From CAWGHZ01 sp963822575 (GTDB lineage Bacteria; Pseudomonadota; Alphaproteobacteria; MPNO01; DASWLB01): 64,000 nucleotides of DNA. Shown piece after piece: positions 9,277 through 29,925 of this stretch; within the stretch, counting starts at the first letter, position 1; each line of letters begins with the position of its first letter. Below the pieces are notes generated by a model, which saw only the letters and a list, made by a program, of their open reading frames with translations, searched no databases and was not told the DNA's origin. The position numbers and the translations under genes were made by a program. The stretch lies in NCBI GenBank assembly GCA_963822575.1, contig CAWGHZ010000007.1:930001-994000 (forward strand), in the 5' to 3' direction.

Positions 9277-9705
9277 ATGGCAAAAAAGATAACAGGTTAC
9301 GTTCGGCTTCAGGTGCCGGCCGGGCAGGCGAACCCGTCGCCGCCCATCGGTCCGGCGCTGGGCCAGCAGGGCGTCAACATCATGGCGTTCTGCAAGGAGT
9401 TCAACGCGGCGACGCAGAACATCGAACAGGGCACGCCGACGCCGACCGTCATCACGGTCTACGCCGACCGCTCGTTCAGCTTCGTCACCAAGAGCCCGCC
9501 CGCATCCTTCTTCATCAAGAAGGCGGCGAACCTGCAGAAGGGCGCCAAGACGACCGGGCGCGAGCTGGTCGGCCAGGTGACGATGGACCAGTTGCGCGAG
9601 ATCGCGCGGGCGAAGATGGCCGACCTCAACGCCAACGACGAGGAGGCGGCCTGCCGCATGCTGGCGGGCACGGCCAAGTCGATGGGCATTCAGGTCGTCG
9701 GGTAG
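9277..9705 (+). CDS. rplK: 50S ribosomal protein L11
   Basis: L11 binds the GTPase-associated region of 23S rRNA and is the site of thiostrepton action. The 142-residue product shows the N-terminal block PAGQANPSPPIGPALGQQGV and the C-terminal RNA-binding block starting KTTGRELVGQVT. It forms the normal rplK-rplA pair, with rplA starting 11 bp later. Confidence 0.97.
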   Translation: MAKKITGYVRLQVPAGQANPSPPIGPALGQQGVNIMAFCKEFNAATQNIEQGTPTPTVITVYADRSFSFVTKSPPASFFIKKAANLQKGAKTTGRELVGQVTMDQLREIARAKMADLNANDEEAACRMLAGTAKSMGIQVVG

Positions 9706-9716
9706 CGGGGAACAAG

Positions 9717-10436
9717 ATGGGCAAGCCAAGCAAGCGGATGCAGAAGGCCTACCAGCCGGTCGACCGCGACAAGTCGGTGACGCTGGACGAGGCGATCAAG
9801 GTCATCAAGGCCGCGCCGAAGACGAAGTTCGACGAGACGGTCGAGGTGGCGATGAACCTCAACGTCGATCCGCGCCACGCCGACCAGATGGTGCGCGGCG
9901 TCGTCTCGCTGCCGAAGGGCACCGGCAAGACGGTGCGCGTCGCCGTCTTCGCCAAGGGCGAGAAGGCGGCCGAGGCCGAGCAGGCGGGCGCGGACATCGT
10001 CGGGGCCGAGGATCTGGCGCAGAAGATCCAGGACGGCCAGATCGATTTCGACCGCTGCATCGCGACGCCCGACATGATGGGCGTGGTGGGCCGGCTCGGC
10101 AAGGTGCTGGGCCCGCGCGGCCTGATGCCCAACCCGAAGACAGGCACCGTCACGCAGGACGTGAAGGGTGCGATCTCCGCGGTCAAGGGCGGCCAGGTCG
10201 AGTTCCGGGTCGAGAAGGCCGGCATCGTGCATGCCGGCGTCGGCAAGGTGAGCTTTTCCGAGGAGGCGCTGGCGGAGAACGTGCGCGCCTTCTTCGATGC
10301 GGTGAACCGCGCGAAGCCCTCGGGCGTGAAGGGCGCCTACGTCAAGAAGGTGTCGATCAGCTCGACCATGGGCCCCGGCCTCAAGCTCGACACGTCGAGC
10401 CTGGGCGGGAGCGCGGAGGGCGGCGCCGCCGCGTAA
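9717..10436 (+). CDS. rplA: 50S ribosomal protein L1
   Basis: L1 builds the mobile stalk near the E site and in many bacteria represses its own operon. The 239-residue product contains DETVEVAMNLNVDPRHADQM, LGPRGLMPNPKTGTV and GKVSFSEEALAEN, all diagnostic for L1. A Gly/Ala-rich tail ends the protein. It is followed by a strong hairpin and a long leader before rplJ. Confidence 0.97.
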   Translation: MGKPSKRMQKAYQPVDRDKSVTLDEAIKVIKAAPKTKFDETVEVAMNLNVDPRHADQMVRGVVSLPKGTGKTVRVAVFAKGEKAAEAEQAGADIVGAEDLAQKIQDGQIDFDRCIATPDMMGVVGRLGKVLGPRGLMPNPKTGTVTQDVKGAISAVKGGQVEFRVEKAGIVHAGVGKVSFSEEALAENVRAFFDAVNRAKPSGVKGAYVKKVSISSTMGPGLKLDTSSLGGSAEGGAAA

Positions 10437-10443
10437 CGAATTT

Positions 10444-10471
10444 CCCCGCCGGGCCTTCGGGTGCGGCGGGG
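10444..10471 (+). terminator. Hairpin after rplA, possible partial terminator
   Basis: CCCCGCC (10444-10450) pairs with GGCGGGG (10465-10471). No T-run follows, so it may act as an mRNA-stabilising or processing hairpin, or terminate only partially, at the L11-L10 operon junction. Confidence 0.4.
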
Positions 10472-10472
10472 G

Positions 10473-10725
10473 ATCGGGCGGCCGGAGGTCCGGCCGTCCG
10501 CCTGTCCGAGAAAGCAGGGGCCCCGCGCCGTCCGCGGCCGGGGGTAACAGGGGAAACCCGCCTGCCGAGACAGGGGAGGAGGTCCGAGGTTCCGTCCGGC
10601 ATCCGGGCGGCGCCACGGCTTCGCCTCGTGGGACAGGGGAGCTGCTTCGCCCGTGCGGGCGGGGCATGTGCAACCGGACCGGGACTGTCCCCCGTGGCGC
10701 GCCCGGACCATGACAGCGGAGACGA
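10473..10725 (+). promoter_or_regulatory. rplJL leader, probable L10-binding autoregulatory RNA
   Basis: About 250 bp without coding capacity precede rplJ, the usual place for the L10(L12)4-binding leader that represses rplJL translation. The stretch GGGGTAACAGGGGAAACC (around 10540-10558) and the paired segments after it (GCCTGCCGAGACAGG, then two GC stems up to about 10630) resemble known L10 leaders. The match is by eye; a covariance-model scan would decide. Confidence 0.5.
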
Positions 10726-11253
10726 GTGTTGGAACGAGCGAAGAAGGAGCAGCTTGTCGCCTCGTTGAACGCCATCTTCGGAGAGGTCAGCCTTCTGGTG
10801 GTGACGCGGCCCGCGGGCCTCACCGTCGCCGAGGCGACGGACCTTCGCCGTCAGATGCGGGAAGCCGGATGCGGCTTCAAGGTGACCAAGAACCGGCTGG
10901 CCAGGCTCGCCCTCAAGGGCACCAAGTTCGAGCCTGTGTCGGACCTGTTCGACGGTCCCACCGCGATCGCGTACTCGCGCGATCCGGTGGCCGCCGCCCG
11001 CATCGCGGTGAAATACGCCGACGCGAACCAGAAGCTCGCCGTTATCGGCGGTGCCCTCGACGAGAAGGTGCTCGATGCGGCGGCGGTTACCTCGCTCGCC
11101 AAGCTCCCGTCGCTCGACGAGCTGCGCGGCAGGCTCGTCGGCATGCTGCAGACCCCGGCCACCCGCGTGGTGACCGTGCTGCAGGCGCCGGGCGCGCAGA
11201 TGGCGCGGGTGCTTTCGGCCTACGCCAGGGCCAGCGAGGACAAGGCGGCCTGA
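10726..11253 (+). CDS. rplJ: 50S ribosomal protein L10
   Basis: L10 anchors L7/L12 dimers at the base of the stalk. The 175-residue product carries KKEQLVASLNAIF, VTKNRLARLALKGT, a central GPTAIAYSRDPVAAARI block and the C-terminal helix where L12 binds. The start is GTG 10726 (TTG 10729 also fits family N-termini). It follows the presumptive autoregulatory leader and is co-transcribed with rplL. Confidence 0.96.
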   Translation: MLERAKKEQLVASLNAIFGEVSLLVVTRPAGLTVAEATDLRRQMREAGCGFKVTKNRLARLALKGTKFEPVSDLFDGPTAIAYSRDPVAAARIAVKYADANQKLAVIGGALDEKVLDAAAVTSLAKLPSLDELRGRLVGMLQTPATRVVTVLQAPGAQMARVLSAYARASEDKAA

Positions 11254-11298
11254 TACGCCGTTCGGACGACACGACTCGAAGTTGAGGAGAAGGATATC

Positions 11299-11676
11299 AT
11301 GGCTGCCAATTTGGAACAGATCGCAGAAGACCTGTCGAAGCTCACCGTCCTCGAGGCGGCCGAGCTTTCGAAGATGCTGGAGGAGAAGTGGGGCGTCTCG
11401 GCCGCCGCACCCGTCGCGGTCGCCGCGGCCGGCCCGGCCGCTGCCGCCGAGGTCGTCGAGGAGAAGGACACGTTCGACGTGATCCTGGCTGCCTTCGGCG
11501 AAAAGAAGATCAACGTCATCAAGGAAGTGCGCGCGGTCACCGGACTCGGCCTCAAGGAGGCCAAGGACCTGGTGGAGGGCGCGCCCAAGCCGGTCAAGGA
11601 GCAGGTCGGCAAGGACGAAGCGGCGAAGATCAAGAAGCAGCTCGAGGACGCGGGGGCGACGGTCGAACTCAAGTAA
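11299..11676 (+). CDS. rplL: 50S ribosomal protein L7/L12
   Basis: This is the stalk protein that recruits GTPase factors. The 125-residue product has the dimerising N-terminal helix (LEQIAEDLSKLTVLEAAELS), an Ala-rich hinge and the globular C-terminal domain with KINVIKEVRAVTGLGLKEAK and LVEGAPKPVKE. A good AGGAGAAGGA site precedes ATG 11299. Confidence 0.97.
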   Translation: MAANLEQIAEDLSKLTVLEAAELSKMLEEKWGVSAAAPVAVAAAGPAAAAEVVEEKDTFDVILAAFGEKKINVIKEVRAVTGLGLKEAKDLVEGAPKPVKEQVGKDEAAKIKKQLEDAGATVELK

Positions 11677-11831
11677 TGGAGTTCGGTCTCACGCACCCGA
11701 TTGCGCGCGACGGGGAAGGGGCGGCTCTACCGCCTCTGCCCGCGGTTGCGTGCACCTTCGTTTCCGGCCCGGGCCGCGCGCGGAGCCTCGCGCGCGGCGC
11801 CGGTGCCGTCGGACTCTGACGAGAGGTCGCA

Positions 11832-15995
<4,164 letters not shown>

Positions 15996-16071
15996 CCGTG
16001 GATCACCGGGCGGGGCGCGTCCCCGCCCGCGCGCGTGACGCTACGGAAACCGGATTGCCAGGAGACGGCGA

Positions 16072-20241
<4,170 letters not shown>

Positions 20242-20251
20242 ACCGGACAAG

Positions 20252-20279
20252 GCCCCGCCCGCCTCCAGGCGGGCGGGGC
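20252..20279 (+). terminator. Strong hairpin after rpoC
   Basis: GCCCCGCCCGCC (20252-20263) pairs perfectly with GGCGGGCGGGGC (20268-20279) around a TCCA loop, 10 bp past the rpoC stop. There is no T-run, so it is either an unusual intrinsic terminator or a 3'-end-protecting hairpin. A new promoter follows about 60 bp downstream, which fits an operon boundary. Confidence 0.6.
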
Positions 20280-20337
20280 TGGTCCCCGGCCGGGCGGGAA
20301 TCGCCGGGAAAACCTCAAAATTCCCGGATTTGGACGC

Positions 20338-20366
20338 TTGACGGCGTTAACGGCCGTAAATATATT
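20338..20366 (+). promoter_or_regulatory. Near-consensus promoter for the rpsL (str) operon
   Basis: TTGACG (20338-20343), a 17-bp spacer and TATATT (20361-20366) make a near-consensus sigma70-type promoter. The leader to ATG 20573 is about 200 nt and contains a hairpin at 20477-20498 (CGAGGCGG/CCGCCTCG, GGTTTT loop). The rest of the 331-bp rpoC-rpsL gap shows no coding sequence. Confidence 0.75.
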
Positions 20367-20572
20367 CGCCGCTCTTTCGGAAGCCGGTGGTAGGGGCCAG
20401 CCTCCTAGACGGGGCTTCCGGCCGTATAGGCGCATATAGCTGGGGGCGGGCCGGGAGAGGCCGGCCAATCTACCCGCGAGGCGGGGTTTTCCGCCTCGTT
20501 GGGTGTTTGGCGCATTTGCAACGGGACCGGCGCTTTGGCGCCGTTGGGATCGGATCGAGGAACGGACAGGGC

Positions 20573-20944
20573 ATGCCCACGATCAACCAGTTGATCCGCA
20601 AGCCGCGCGAACCGCAGGTTGCGCGCAACAAGGTGCCGGCCATGGAGGCCTGCCCGCAGAAGCGGGGCGTGTGCACCCGCGTCTACACGACGACGCCGAA
20701 GAAGCCGAACTCGGCGCTGCGCAAGGTCGCGCGCGTGCGGCTAACCAACGCCTACGAGGTGACCAGCTACATCCCGGGCGAGGGGCATAATCTGCAGGAA
20801 CATTCCGTGGTGCTGATCCGCGGCGGGCGCGTGAAGGACCTGCCCGGCGTGCGCTACCACATCATCCGCGGCACGCTCGACACCCAGGGCGTCAACGATC
20901 GCCGCCAGCGCCGCTCCAAGTACGGCGCCAAACGGCCGAAATAG
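20573..20944 (+). CDS. rpsL: 30S ribosomal protein S12
   Basis: S12 monitors decoding fidelity and is the streptomycin-resistance target. The 123-residue product reads MPTINQLIRKPREP at its start and carries TPKKPNSALRKVARV and the GRVKDLPGVRYHIIRG loop; the Lys residues altered in resistant mutants are wild type. It is the first gene of the str-S10-spc cluster, and rpsG follows after 10 bp. Confidence 0.97.
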   Translation: MPTINQLIRKPREPQVARNKVPAMEACPQKRGVCTRVYTTTPKKPNSALRKVARVRLTNAYEVTSYIPGEGHNLQEHSVVLIRGGRVKDLPGVRYHIIRGTLDTQGVNDRRQRRSKYGAKRPK

Positions 20945-20954
20945 GAGCAGTCCC

Positions 20955-21424
20955 ATGTCGCGTCGCCGAGCCGCCGAGAAGCGCGAAGTCATCCCCGACG
21001 CCAAGTTCGGGGACAATGTCGTCGCCAAGTTCATCAACTGCCTGATGTATCAGGGCAAGCGCGTGCCGCCGAATCCATCGTCTATTCGGCGTTCGACGAG
21101 ATCAAGCGCCGCGCCAACCAGGACCCGGTCAAGGTGTTCCACGAGGCGCTGGACAACGTGAAGCCGGCGATCGAGGTGCGTTCGCGCCGCGTCGGTGGCG
21201 CCACCTACCAGGTGCCGGTCGAGGTGCGCCCGGTGCGCCGCCAGGCGCTGGCGATCCGCTGGCTCATCGACTCGGCGCGCGCGCGCTCCGAGCACACGAT
21301 GATGGGGCGCCTGTCGAACGAGCTGCTCGATGCGGCCAACAACCGCGGCACCGCCGTGAAGAAGCGGGAGGACACGCACCGGATGGCGGAGGCCAACAAG
21401 GCCTTCTCCCATTACCGCTGGTAA
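20955..21424 (+). CDS. rpsG: 30S ribosomal protein S7 (one-base frameshift as given)
   Basis: S7 nucleates the 30S head. The frame from ATG 20955 gives MSRRRAAEKREVIPDAKFGD up to LMYQGKRV, then breaks near 21068. The remaining S7 (ESIVYSAFDEIKRRANQDP to AFSHYRW) is in another frame up to 21424. A single lost base near 21068 (GTG CCGCC GAA for GTG GCC GCC GAA) restores a normal S7 of about 156 residues. The gene is essential, so sequence error is likeliest. Confidence 0.9.
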
Positions 21425-21444
21425 CCTTCCGAAGAGTGATCGCC

Positions 21445-23533
<2,089 letters not shown>

Positions 23534-23567
23534 GCACGGGTCCCAGCGAGAAACGAGGCAAAGGGTC

Positions 23568-24758
<1,191 letters not shown>

Positions 24759-24787
24759 CGTAACCAAGGGCGCGCGGAGACGAGGCC

Positions 24788-25096
<309 letters not shown>

Positions 25097-25099
25097 GGC

Positions 25100-25861
25100 A
25101 TGCCGGAAATGCGAAGCGGTCTCATCGCACAGAAACTCGGCATGACCCGCGTCTTCGCGGAGGACGGCGCGCACGTGCCCGTCACCGTCTTGAAGGTCGA
25201 GGGCTGCCAGGTGGTGGCGGCGCACCCGCCGGGCGACAAGGGTTGGGGCAAGGTCCAGCTCGGCGCCGGCGCCGCGAAGCCCAACCGCGTCACCAAGGCG
25301 CTGCGCGGGCATTTCGCCAAGGCGAACGTCGAGCCCAAGAAGAAGCTTGTCGAGTTCCGCGTCACGCCCGACGCGATGCTCGATGTCGGCGCCGAGCTCG
25401 TGCCGTCGCACTTCATCGCCGGCCAGCGCGTCGACGTGGTCGGCACCTCGATCGGCAAGGGCTTCGCGGGGTCGATGAAGCGGCACAATTTCCGCGGGCT
25501 CGAAGCCAGCCACGGCGTCTCGATCAGCCACCGCAGCCACGGCTCGACCGGCAACCGCCAGGATCCCGGCCGCACCTTCCCCGGCAAGAAGATGGCGGGC
25601 CATCTCGGCGCCGAGCGGGTGACCACCCAGAACCTCACGGTCGTCTCGACCGACGACGAGGCCGGCGTGATCCTGGTCCGCGGTGCGGTGCCCGGCGCCA
25701 AGGGAAGCTGGGTGCTGATCCAGGACGCGAGGAAGCGGGCGCTGCCCGAAGGCGTGCCGATGCCGGCCGGGCTCAAGGGCGCGGCCATGGCGGCGGCGCC
25801 CGAAGCCGCCCCCGAAGGCGCCGAACCGGAAGCGCCGGCCGGGGAGGGGAGCGCGCCATGA
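25100..25861 (+). CDS. rplC: 50S ribosomal protein L3
   Basis: L3 folds near the peptidyl-transferase centre. The 253-residue product has MRSGLIAQKLGMTRVF, SIGKGFAGSMKRHNF, SHRSHGSTGNRQDPGRTFPG and KKMAGHLGAERVT. The last 30 residues are an Ala/Pro/Glu-rich extension of the kind common in alphaproteobacteria. ATG 25100 is used; ATG 25109 fits the usual N-terminus equally well. Its TGA overlaps the rplD start (ATGA). Confidence 0.95.
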   Translation: MPEMRSGLIAQKLGMTRVFAEDGAHVPVTVLKVEGCQVVAAHPPGDKGWGKVQLGAGAAKPNRVTKALRGHFAKANVEPKKKLVEFRVTPDAMLDVGAELVPSHFIAGQRVDVVGTSIGKGFAGSMKRHNFRGLEASHGVSISHRSHGSTGNRQDPGRTFPGKKMAGHLGAERVTTQNLTVVSTDDEAGVILVRGAVPGAKGSWVLIQDARKRALPEGVPMPAGLKGAAMAAAPEAAPEGAEPEAPAGEGSAP

Positions 25862-26479
25862 AGTGCGACGTGACGACCTTGGACGCCACCGCGTCCGATC
25901 CAGATCGAGCTCGACGACGCGATCTTCGGCATGCCGGTGCGCACCGACATATTGGCGCGCATGGTGAACTGGCAGCTCGCCAAGCGCCGGTCGGGCAACC
26001 ACAAGACCAAAGGCATCTCCGAGGTCTCGGGCACCACCAAGAAGCCCTACAAGCAGAAGGGTACCGGCCGCGCCCGCCAGGGCTCGCTGCGCGCCACCCA
26101 GTTCCGCGGCGGCGGCATCGTGTTCGGTCCGGTGGTGCGCAGCCATGCGCACGATCTGCCGAAGAAGGTGCGCCGGCTCGCGCTCAAGACCGCGCTGTCG
26201 TCCAAGCAGGCCGACGGCAAGCTCGTGGTGCTCGACGCGGCGACGCTCGCCGACGGCAAGACCAAGACGCTCGCCGGCCGGCTCGCAAAGCTCGGCTGGG
26301 GCTCGGTGCTGATCATCGACGGGCCGGCGCTCGACCAGGGCTTCGTGCGCGCGGCGAAGAACCTGCCGGGCATCGACGTGCTGCCCCAGCAGGGCGCCAA
26401 CGTCTACGACATCCTGCGGCGCGATACGCTGGTGCTGACGCGCGACGCGGTGAAGCATCTGGAAGCGAGGCTGAAATGA
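25858..26479 (+). CDS. rplD: 50S ribosomal protein L4 (one-base frameshift as given)
   Basis: L4 lines the exit tunnel and in many bacteria represses the S10 operon. It starts in frame at ATG 25858 (MKCDVTTLDATAS), and from IELDDAIFGMPVRTDIL onward it continues in the +1 frame. An extra G at about 25897 explains the break. The rest (NWQLAKRRSGNHKTKGISEV, KQKGTGRARQGS, GGGIVFGP) is normal. The stop overlaps rplW. Confidence 0.92.
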
Positions 26480-26796
26480 CCCGGCGCCCCGGCAAGGTCG
26501 AGGTGACGGACGTCGAGGCCTACGGGCTGATCGTCCGTCCCGTGGTGACCGAGAAGTCGACCCTCGGCTCCGAGCACAACCAGGTGACGTTCCGCGTGCC
26601 GCTCGAGGCGACCAAGCCCGAGATCAAGGCGGCGGTCGAGAAGCTGTTCAAGGTCAAGGTGAAGGCGGTCAACACGCTGCGCCAGAAGGGCAAGGTCAAG
26701 CGCTTGCGCGGCAAGATCGGCAAGCGGCCCGACTGGAAGAAGGCGATGGTGTGCCTCGCCGAGGGCAGCCGCATCGACGTGACGACGGGGATCTGA
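26476..26796 (+). CDS. rplW: 50S ribosomal protein L23
   Basis: L23 sits at the tunnel exit where trigger factor and SRP dock. The 106-residue product has IVRPVVTEKSTLGSEHNQVTF, EIKAAVEKLFKVKVKAVNTL and the basic loop KVKRLRGKIGKRPDWKKA. ATG 26476 overlaps the rplD stop by 4 bp. The N-terminal 14 residues precede the usual start of the fold. Confidence 0.95.
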   Translation: MTRRPGKVEVTDVEAYGLIVRPVVTEKSTLGSEHNQVTFRVPLEATKPEIKAAVEKLFKVKVKAVNTLRQKGKVKRLRGKIGKRPDWKKAMVCLAEGSRIDVTTGI

Positions 26797-26797
26797 C

Positions 26798-27629
26798 GTG
26801 GCGCTGAAGCAATTCAATCCGGTCACGCCCTCGATGCGGGGGCTGGTGCTGGTCGACCGGTCCGACCTTTGGAAGGGCAAGCCGGTCAAGGAGCTGACCG
26901 AGGGCCTCACCGGCCATGGCGGGCGCAACAACCACGGGCGCATCACCGCGCGCCGGCGCGGCGGCGGCCACAAGCGCCGCTACCGGCTGGTCGACTTCAA
27001 GCGCCGGAAGTTCGACGTCGCCGGCACGGTGGAGCGGCTCGAGTACGACCCCAACCGCTCGGCCTTCATCGCGCTGGTGAAGTACGAGGACGGTGACGCT
27101 TTCCTACATCCTGGCGCCGCAGCGCATCCGCGCCGGCGACCTGGTGGTGGCGGGCGAGCGCTGCGACATCAAGCCGGGCAATGCGATGCCGATGGAGAAC
27201 ATCCCGGTCGGCACCATCGTCCACAATGTCGAGATGAAGCCGGGCCGCGGCGGCCAGCTCGCGCGCTCCGCCGGCACCTATGTCCAGCTCATCGGCAAGG
27301 ATGCGGGCTTCGCCCAGTTGCGCCTTTCGTCGGGCGAGCTGCGCATGGTGCCGGTGCGCTGCATGGCGACGATCGGCGCCGTGTCGAACCCCGACAACAA
27401 GAACATCAAGATCGGCAAGGCGGGCCGCACCCGCTGGCTGGGCAAGCGCCCGTCCGTGCGCGGCGTCGCGATGAACCCGGTCGACCATCCGCACGGTGGC
27501 GGCGAGGGCAAGTCGTCGGGCGGCCGCCATCCGGTGACGCCCTGGGGCAAGTCCACCAAGGGCCACCGCACCCGCAAGAAGAAGCCGAGCGACAAGCTGA
27601 TCATGCGTCGCCGGCACGCCAAGTCCTAG
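26798..27629 (+). CDS. rplB: 50S ribosomal protein L2 (one-base frameshift as given)
   Basis: L2 is essential for peptidyl transfer and subunit joining. It starts at GTG 26798 (MALKQFNPVTPSMRGLVLVD) and continues through GGGHKRRYRLVDFKR to VKYEDG. One extra G at 27095 then shifts the frame, and TLSYILAPQRIRAGD to MNPVDHPHGGGEGKSSGGRH and the basic tail follow in the new frame. The conserved His in the DHPHGGGEG loop is present. Repaired length is about 276 residues, normal for the family. Confidence 0.93.
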
Positions 27630-27638
27630 GAGAGACGC

Positions 27639-27920
27639 GTGGCTCGATCCGTCTGGAAAGGCCCGTTCGTCGACGGCTACCTTCTGAAGAAGGCCGAGGA
27701 GGCGCGCGGGTCCGGCCGCAACGAGGTGATCAGGACGTGGTCGCGGCGCTCGACCATCCTGCCGCAGTTCGTCGGCCTGACCTTCGGCGTCTACAACGGC
27801 CAGAAGTTCATTCCCGTGCTGGTGACCGAGAACATGGTCGGCCACAAGTTCGGCGAGTTCTCGCCGACCCGCACGTTCCACGGCCACTCGGGCGACAAGA
27901 AGGCGAAGCGGGCGAGCTGA
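27639..27920 (+). CDS. rpsS: 30S ribosomal protein S19
   Basis: S19 pairs with S13 in the 30S head. The 93-residue product contains RSVWKGPFVDGYLLKKAEE, RTWSRRSTILPQFVG, NGQKFIPVLVTENMVGHK and GEFSPTRTFHGHSGD. The start is GTG 27639 behind AGGAGAG. rplV starts 1 bp after the stop. Confidence 0.97.
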   Translation: MARSVWKGPFVDGYLLKKAEEARGSGRNEVIRTWSRRSTILPQFVGLTFGVYNGQKFIPVLVTENMVGHKFGEFSPTRTFHGHSGDKKAKRAS

Positions 27921-27921
27921 C

Positions 27922-28324
27922 ATGGGCAAGAAATCCGCACCCCGCAGTCTCGGCGACAACGAGGCGATGGCCTTCGCCAAGGCGCTCCGCACCAGCCCGC
28001 GCAAGCTCAACGTCGTCGCCGGCTCGATCCGCGGGCTCGACGCCGAGAAGGCGCTGGCCGAGCTCGCCTTCTCGCGCCGGCGCATCGCGGGCGAGGTGAA
28101 GAAGGTGCTGCAGGTCGGCCATCGCCAACGCCGAGAACAACCACCAGCTCGACGTCGACCGGCTCTACGTCGCCGAGGCGTCCGTCGGGCGCGCCTTCGT
28201 CATGCAAGCGGTTCTCAGCCCGCGCCCGCGGCCGCGTCGGGCGGATCGAGAAGCCGTTCAGCAATCTCACCGTGGTCGTGCGCGAGCGGGCGGAGCCCGG
28301 GAAGCGGCCGAGGAGACGGCGTAA
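27922..28324 (+). CDS. rplV: 50S ribosomal protein L22 (several frameshifts as given)
   Basis: L22 lines the exit tunnel. ATG 27922 opens MGKKSAPRSLGDNEAMAFAK and runs through RTSPRKLNVVAGSIRGL to EVKKVLQ. Extra bases at 28114 (before SAIANAENNHQLDVDRLYV) and 28205 (between VM and KRFSARARGRVGRIEKPFS) shift the frame. Two more extra bases near 28296 and 28300 bring the frame to the expected acidic end (EAAEETA) and TAA 28322-28324. The stop overlaps rpsC (TAATG). Confidence 0.88.
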
Positions 28325-29006
28325 TGGGCCAGAAGGTCAATCCGATCGGGCTCCGGCTCGGCATCAACCGCACCTGGGATTCGCGCTGGTACGCGAACGA
28401 CCAGAACTATGCCGGGCTGCTGCACGAGGACCTCAAGCTCCGCGAGTACCTGCACAAGCGGCTCTGCGCAGGCGGGCGTCAGCCGCGTCGTGATCGAGCG
28501 CCCGGCCAAGAAGGCGCGCGTCACGATCCACACCGCGCGGCCCGGCGTCGTCATCGGCAAGAAGGGCGCCGACATCGAGAAGCTGCGCGTCGACGTCGCC
28601 AAGATGACCAAGGCCGACGTGCACCTCAACATCGTCGAGATCCGCAAGCCCGAGATCGACGCCAAGCTGGTGGCCGAGAACATCGCCCAGCAGCTCGAGC
28701 GCCGCGTCGCCTTCCGCCGCGCCATGAAGCGCGCGGTGCAGTCGGCCATGCGCCTCGGCGCCGAAGGCATCCGCATCAATTGCGGCGGCCGGCTGGGCGG
28801 CGCGGAGATCGCGCGGATGGAGTGGTACCGCGAGGGCCGCGTGCCGCTGCACACGCTGCGCGCCGACATCGATTACGGCGCCGCGACCGCGCAGCACCAC
28901 CTACGGCACCTGCGGCGTGAAGGTCTGGGTGTTCAAGGGCGAGATCATGGCGCACGACCCGATGGCGCAGGACAAGCGCGTGGCCGAGCAGCAGGTCGGG
29001 CGCTAG
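28324..29006 (+). CDS. rpsC: 30S ribosomal protein S3 (two frameshifts as given)
   Basis: S3 guards the mRNA entry channel. MGQKVNPIGLRLGINRTWDS opens the gene. An extra T at 28465 interrupts KRL-AQAGVSRVVIERPAKK, and an extra C at 28895 interrupts ATAQ-TTYGTCGVKVWVFKGE. The KH domain (RPGVVIGKKGADIEKLR) and C-terminal domain (AMRLGAEGIRINCGGRLGGAE) are complete. Repaired length is about 226 residues, and TAG lies at 29004. Confidence 0.92.
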
Positions 29007-29031
29007 GCCGGAACGAAAGGAGTAGCGAGAG

Positions 29032-29446
29032 ATGCTCAGTCCCAAGCGAACCAAATTCCGCAAGGCCCACAAGGGCCGCATCCACGGCCTGGCCAAGGTC
29101 GGGCACGGTGCTCAATTTCGGCGCGTTCGGCCTGAAGGCGATGGCGCCCGGGCGCATCACCGCGCGCCAGATCGAGGCCGCGCGGCGCGCGATCACCCGC
29201 CACATGAAGCGGGCCGGGCGCGTCTGGATCCGCATCTTCCCCGACGTGCCGGTCTCGACCAAGCCCGCCGAGGTGCGCATGGGCAGCGGCAAGGGCACGC
29301 CGGAATTCTGGGTCGCGCGCGTCAAGCCCGGCCGGATCATGTTCGAGATCGACGGCGTGCCGCGCCGATGGCGACCGAGGCGTTCGCGCTGGGCGCGGCG
29401 AAGCTGCCGATCCCCACCCGGTTCATCGCAGCGGACGAGGAGGTAG
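29032..29446 (+). CDS. rplP: 50S ribosomal protein L16 (frameshifts as given)
   Basis: L16 organises the A-site of 23S rRNA. MLSPKRTKFRKAHKGRIHG is in frame from ATG 29032. An extra base at about 29104 leads to TVLNFGAFGLKAMAPGRITA. A second disturbance at 29361-29370 (two extra bases or one lost) precedes ATEAFALGAAKLPIPTRFI. An extra G at 29443 separates the last Glu codon from TAG 29444. Repaired length is about 137 residues, as in relatives. Confidence 0.9.
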
Positions 29447-29448
29447 CC

Positions 29449-29646
29449 ATGGAAGCCGCCGATCTCAGGCAGAAGACGGCGGACGAGCTGAAGGACCAGC
29501 TCGCCCAGCTCAAGAAGGAGGCGCTCAACCTCCGCTTCCAGCGCGCCACGGGCCAGCTCGAGAGCACGGCGCGGGTCCGCGTGGTCCGGCGCGACATCGC
29601 CCGCATCCGGACCGTGATGGGCGAGCGCGCCCGCGCCGCCTCCTAG
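29449..29646 (+). CDS. rpmC: 50S ribosomal protein L29
   Basis: L29 is a helical hairpin at the tunnel exit. The 65-residue product has ADLRQKTADELKDQLAQLKK and LRFQRATGQLESTARVRVV. ATG 29449 follows AGGAGGTAGCC, a very strong ribosome-binding site that overlaps the end of rplP. It is intact. Confidence 0.95.
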   Translation: MEAADLRQKTADELKDQLAQLKKEALNLRFQRATGQLESTARVRVVRRDIARIRTVMGERARAAS

Positions 29647-29656
29647 GAGAAGACGA

Positions 29657-29895
29657 ATGCCGAGACGCGTCATGCAGCGGCGTGGTGGTCAGCGACAAGG
29701 GCGACAAGACGGTGATCGTGCGCGTCGAGCGCCGCGTCCAGCACCCGATCTACAAGAAATTCATCCGCCGCTCGAAGAAGTACGCCGCGCACGACGAGGC
29801 CAACCGCTTCAAGGTCGGCGACCGCGTGTCGATCCGCGAATGCCGGCCGATCTCCAAGACCAAGACGCTGGGAAGTCGTGACGGACGGCGTCTGA
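29657..29895 (+). CDS. rpsQ: 30S ribosomal protein S17 (two frameshifts as given)
   Basis: S17 is a primary 16S rRNA binder. MPRRVMQ is followed by an extra C at 29678, then GVVVSDKGDKTVIVRVERRV through HPIYKKFIRRSKKY to ISKTKT. A second extra C at 29868 lies before WEVVTDGV and TGA 29893. Both extra bases lie between intact codons whose residues are conserved (Q-G and T-W). The repaired protein has 78 residues, normal for S17. Confidence 0.93.
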
Positions 29896-29925
29896 GCCGG
29901 GCCGCGCGTAAGAAGGTAGACCACG

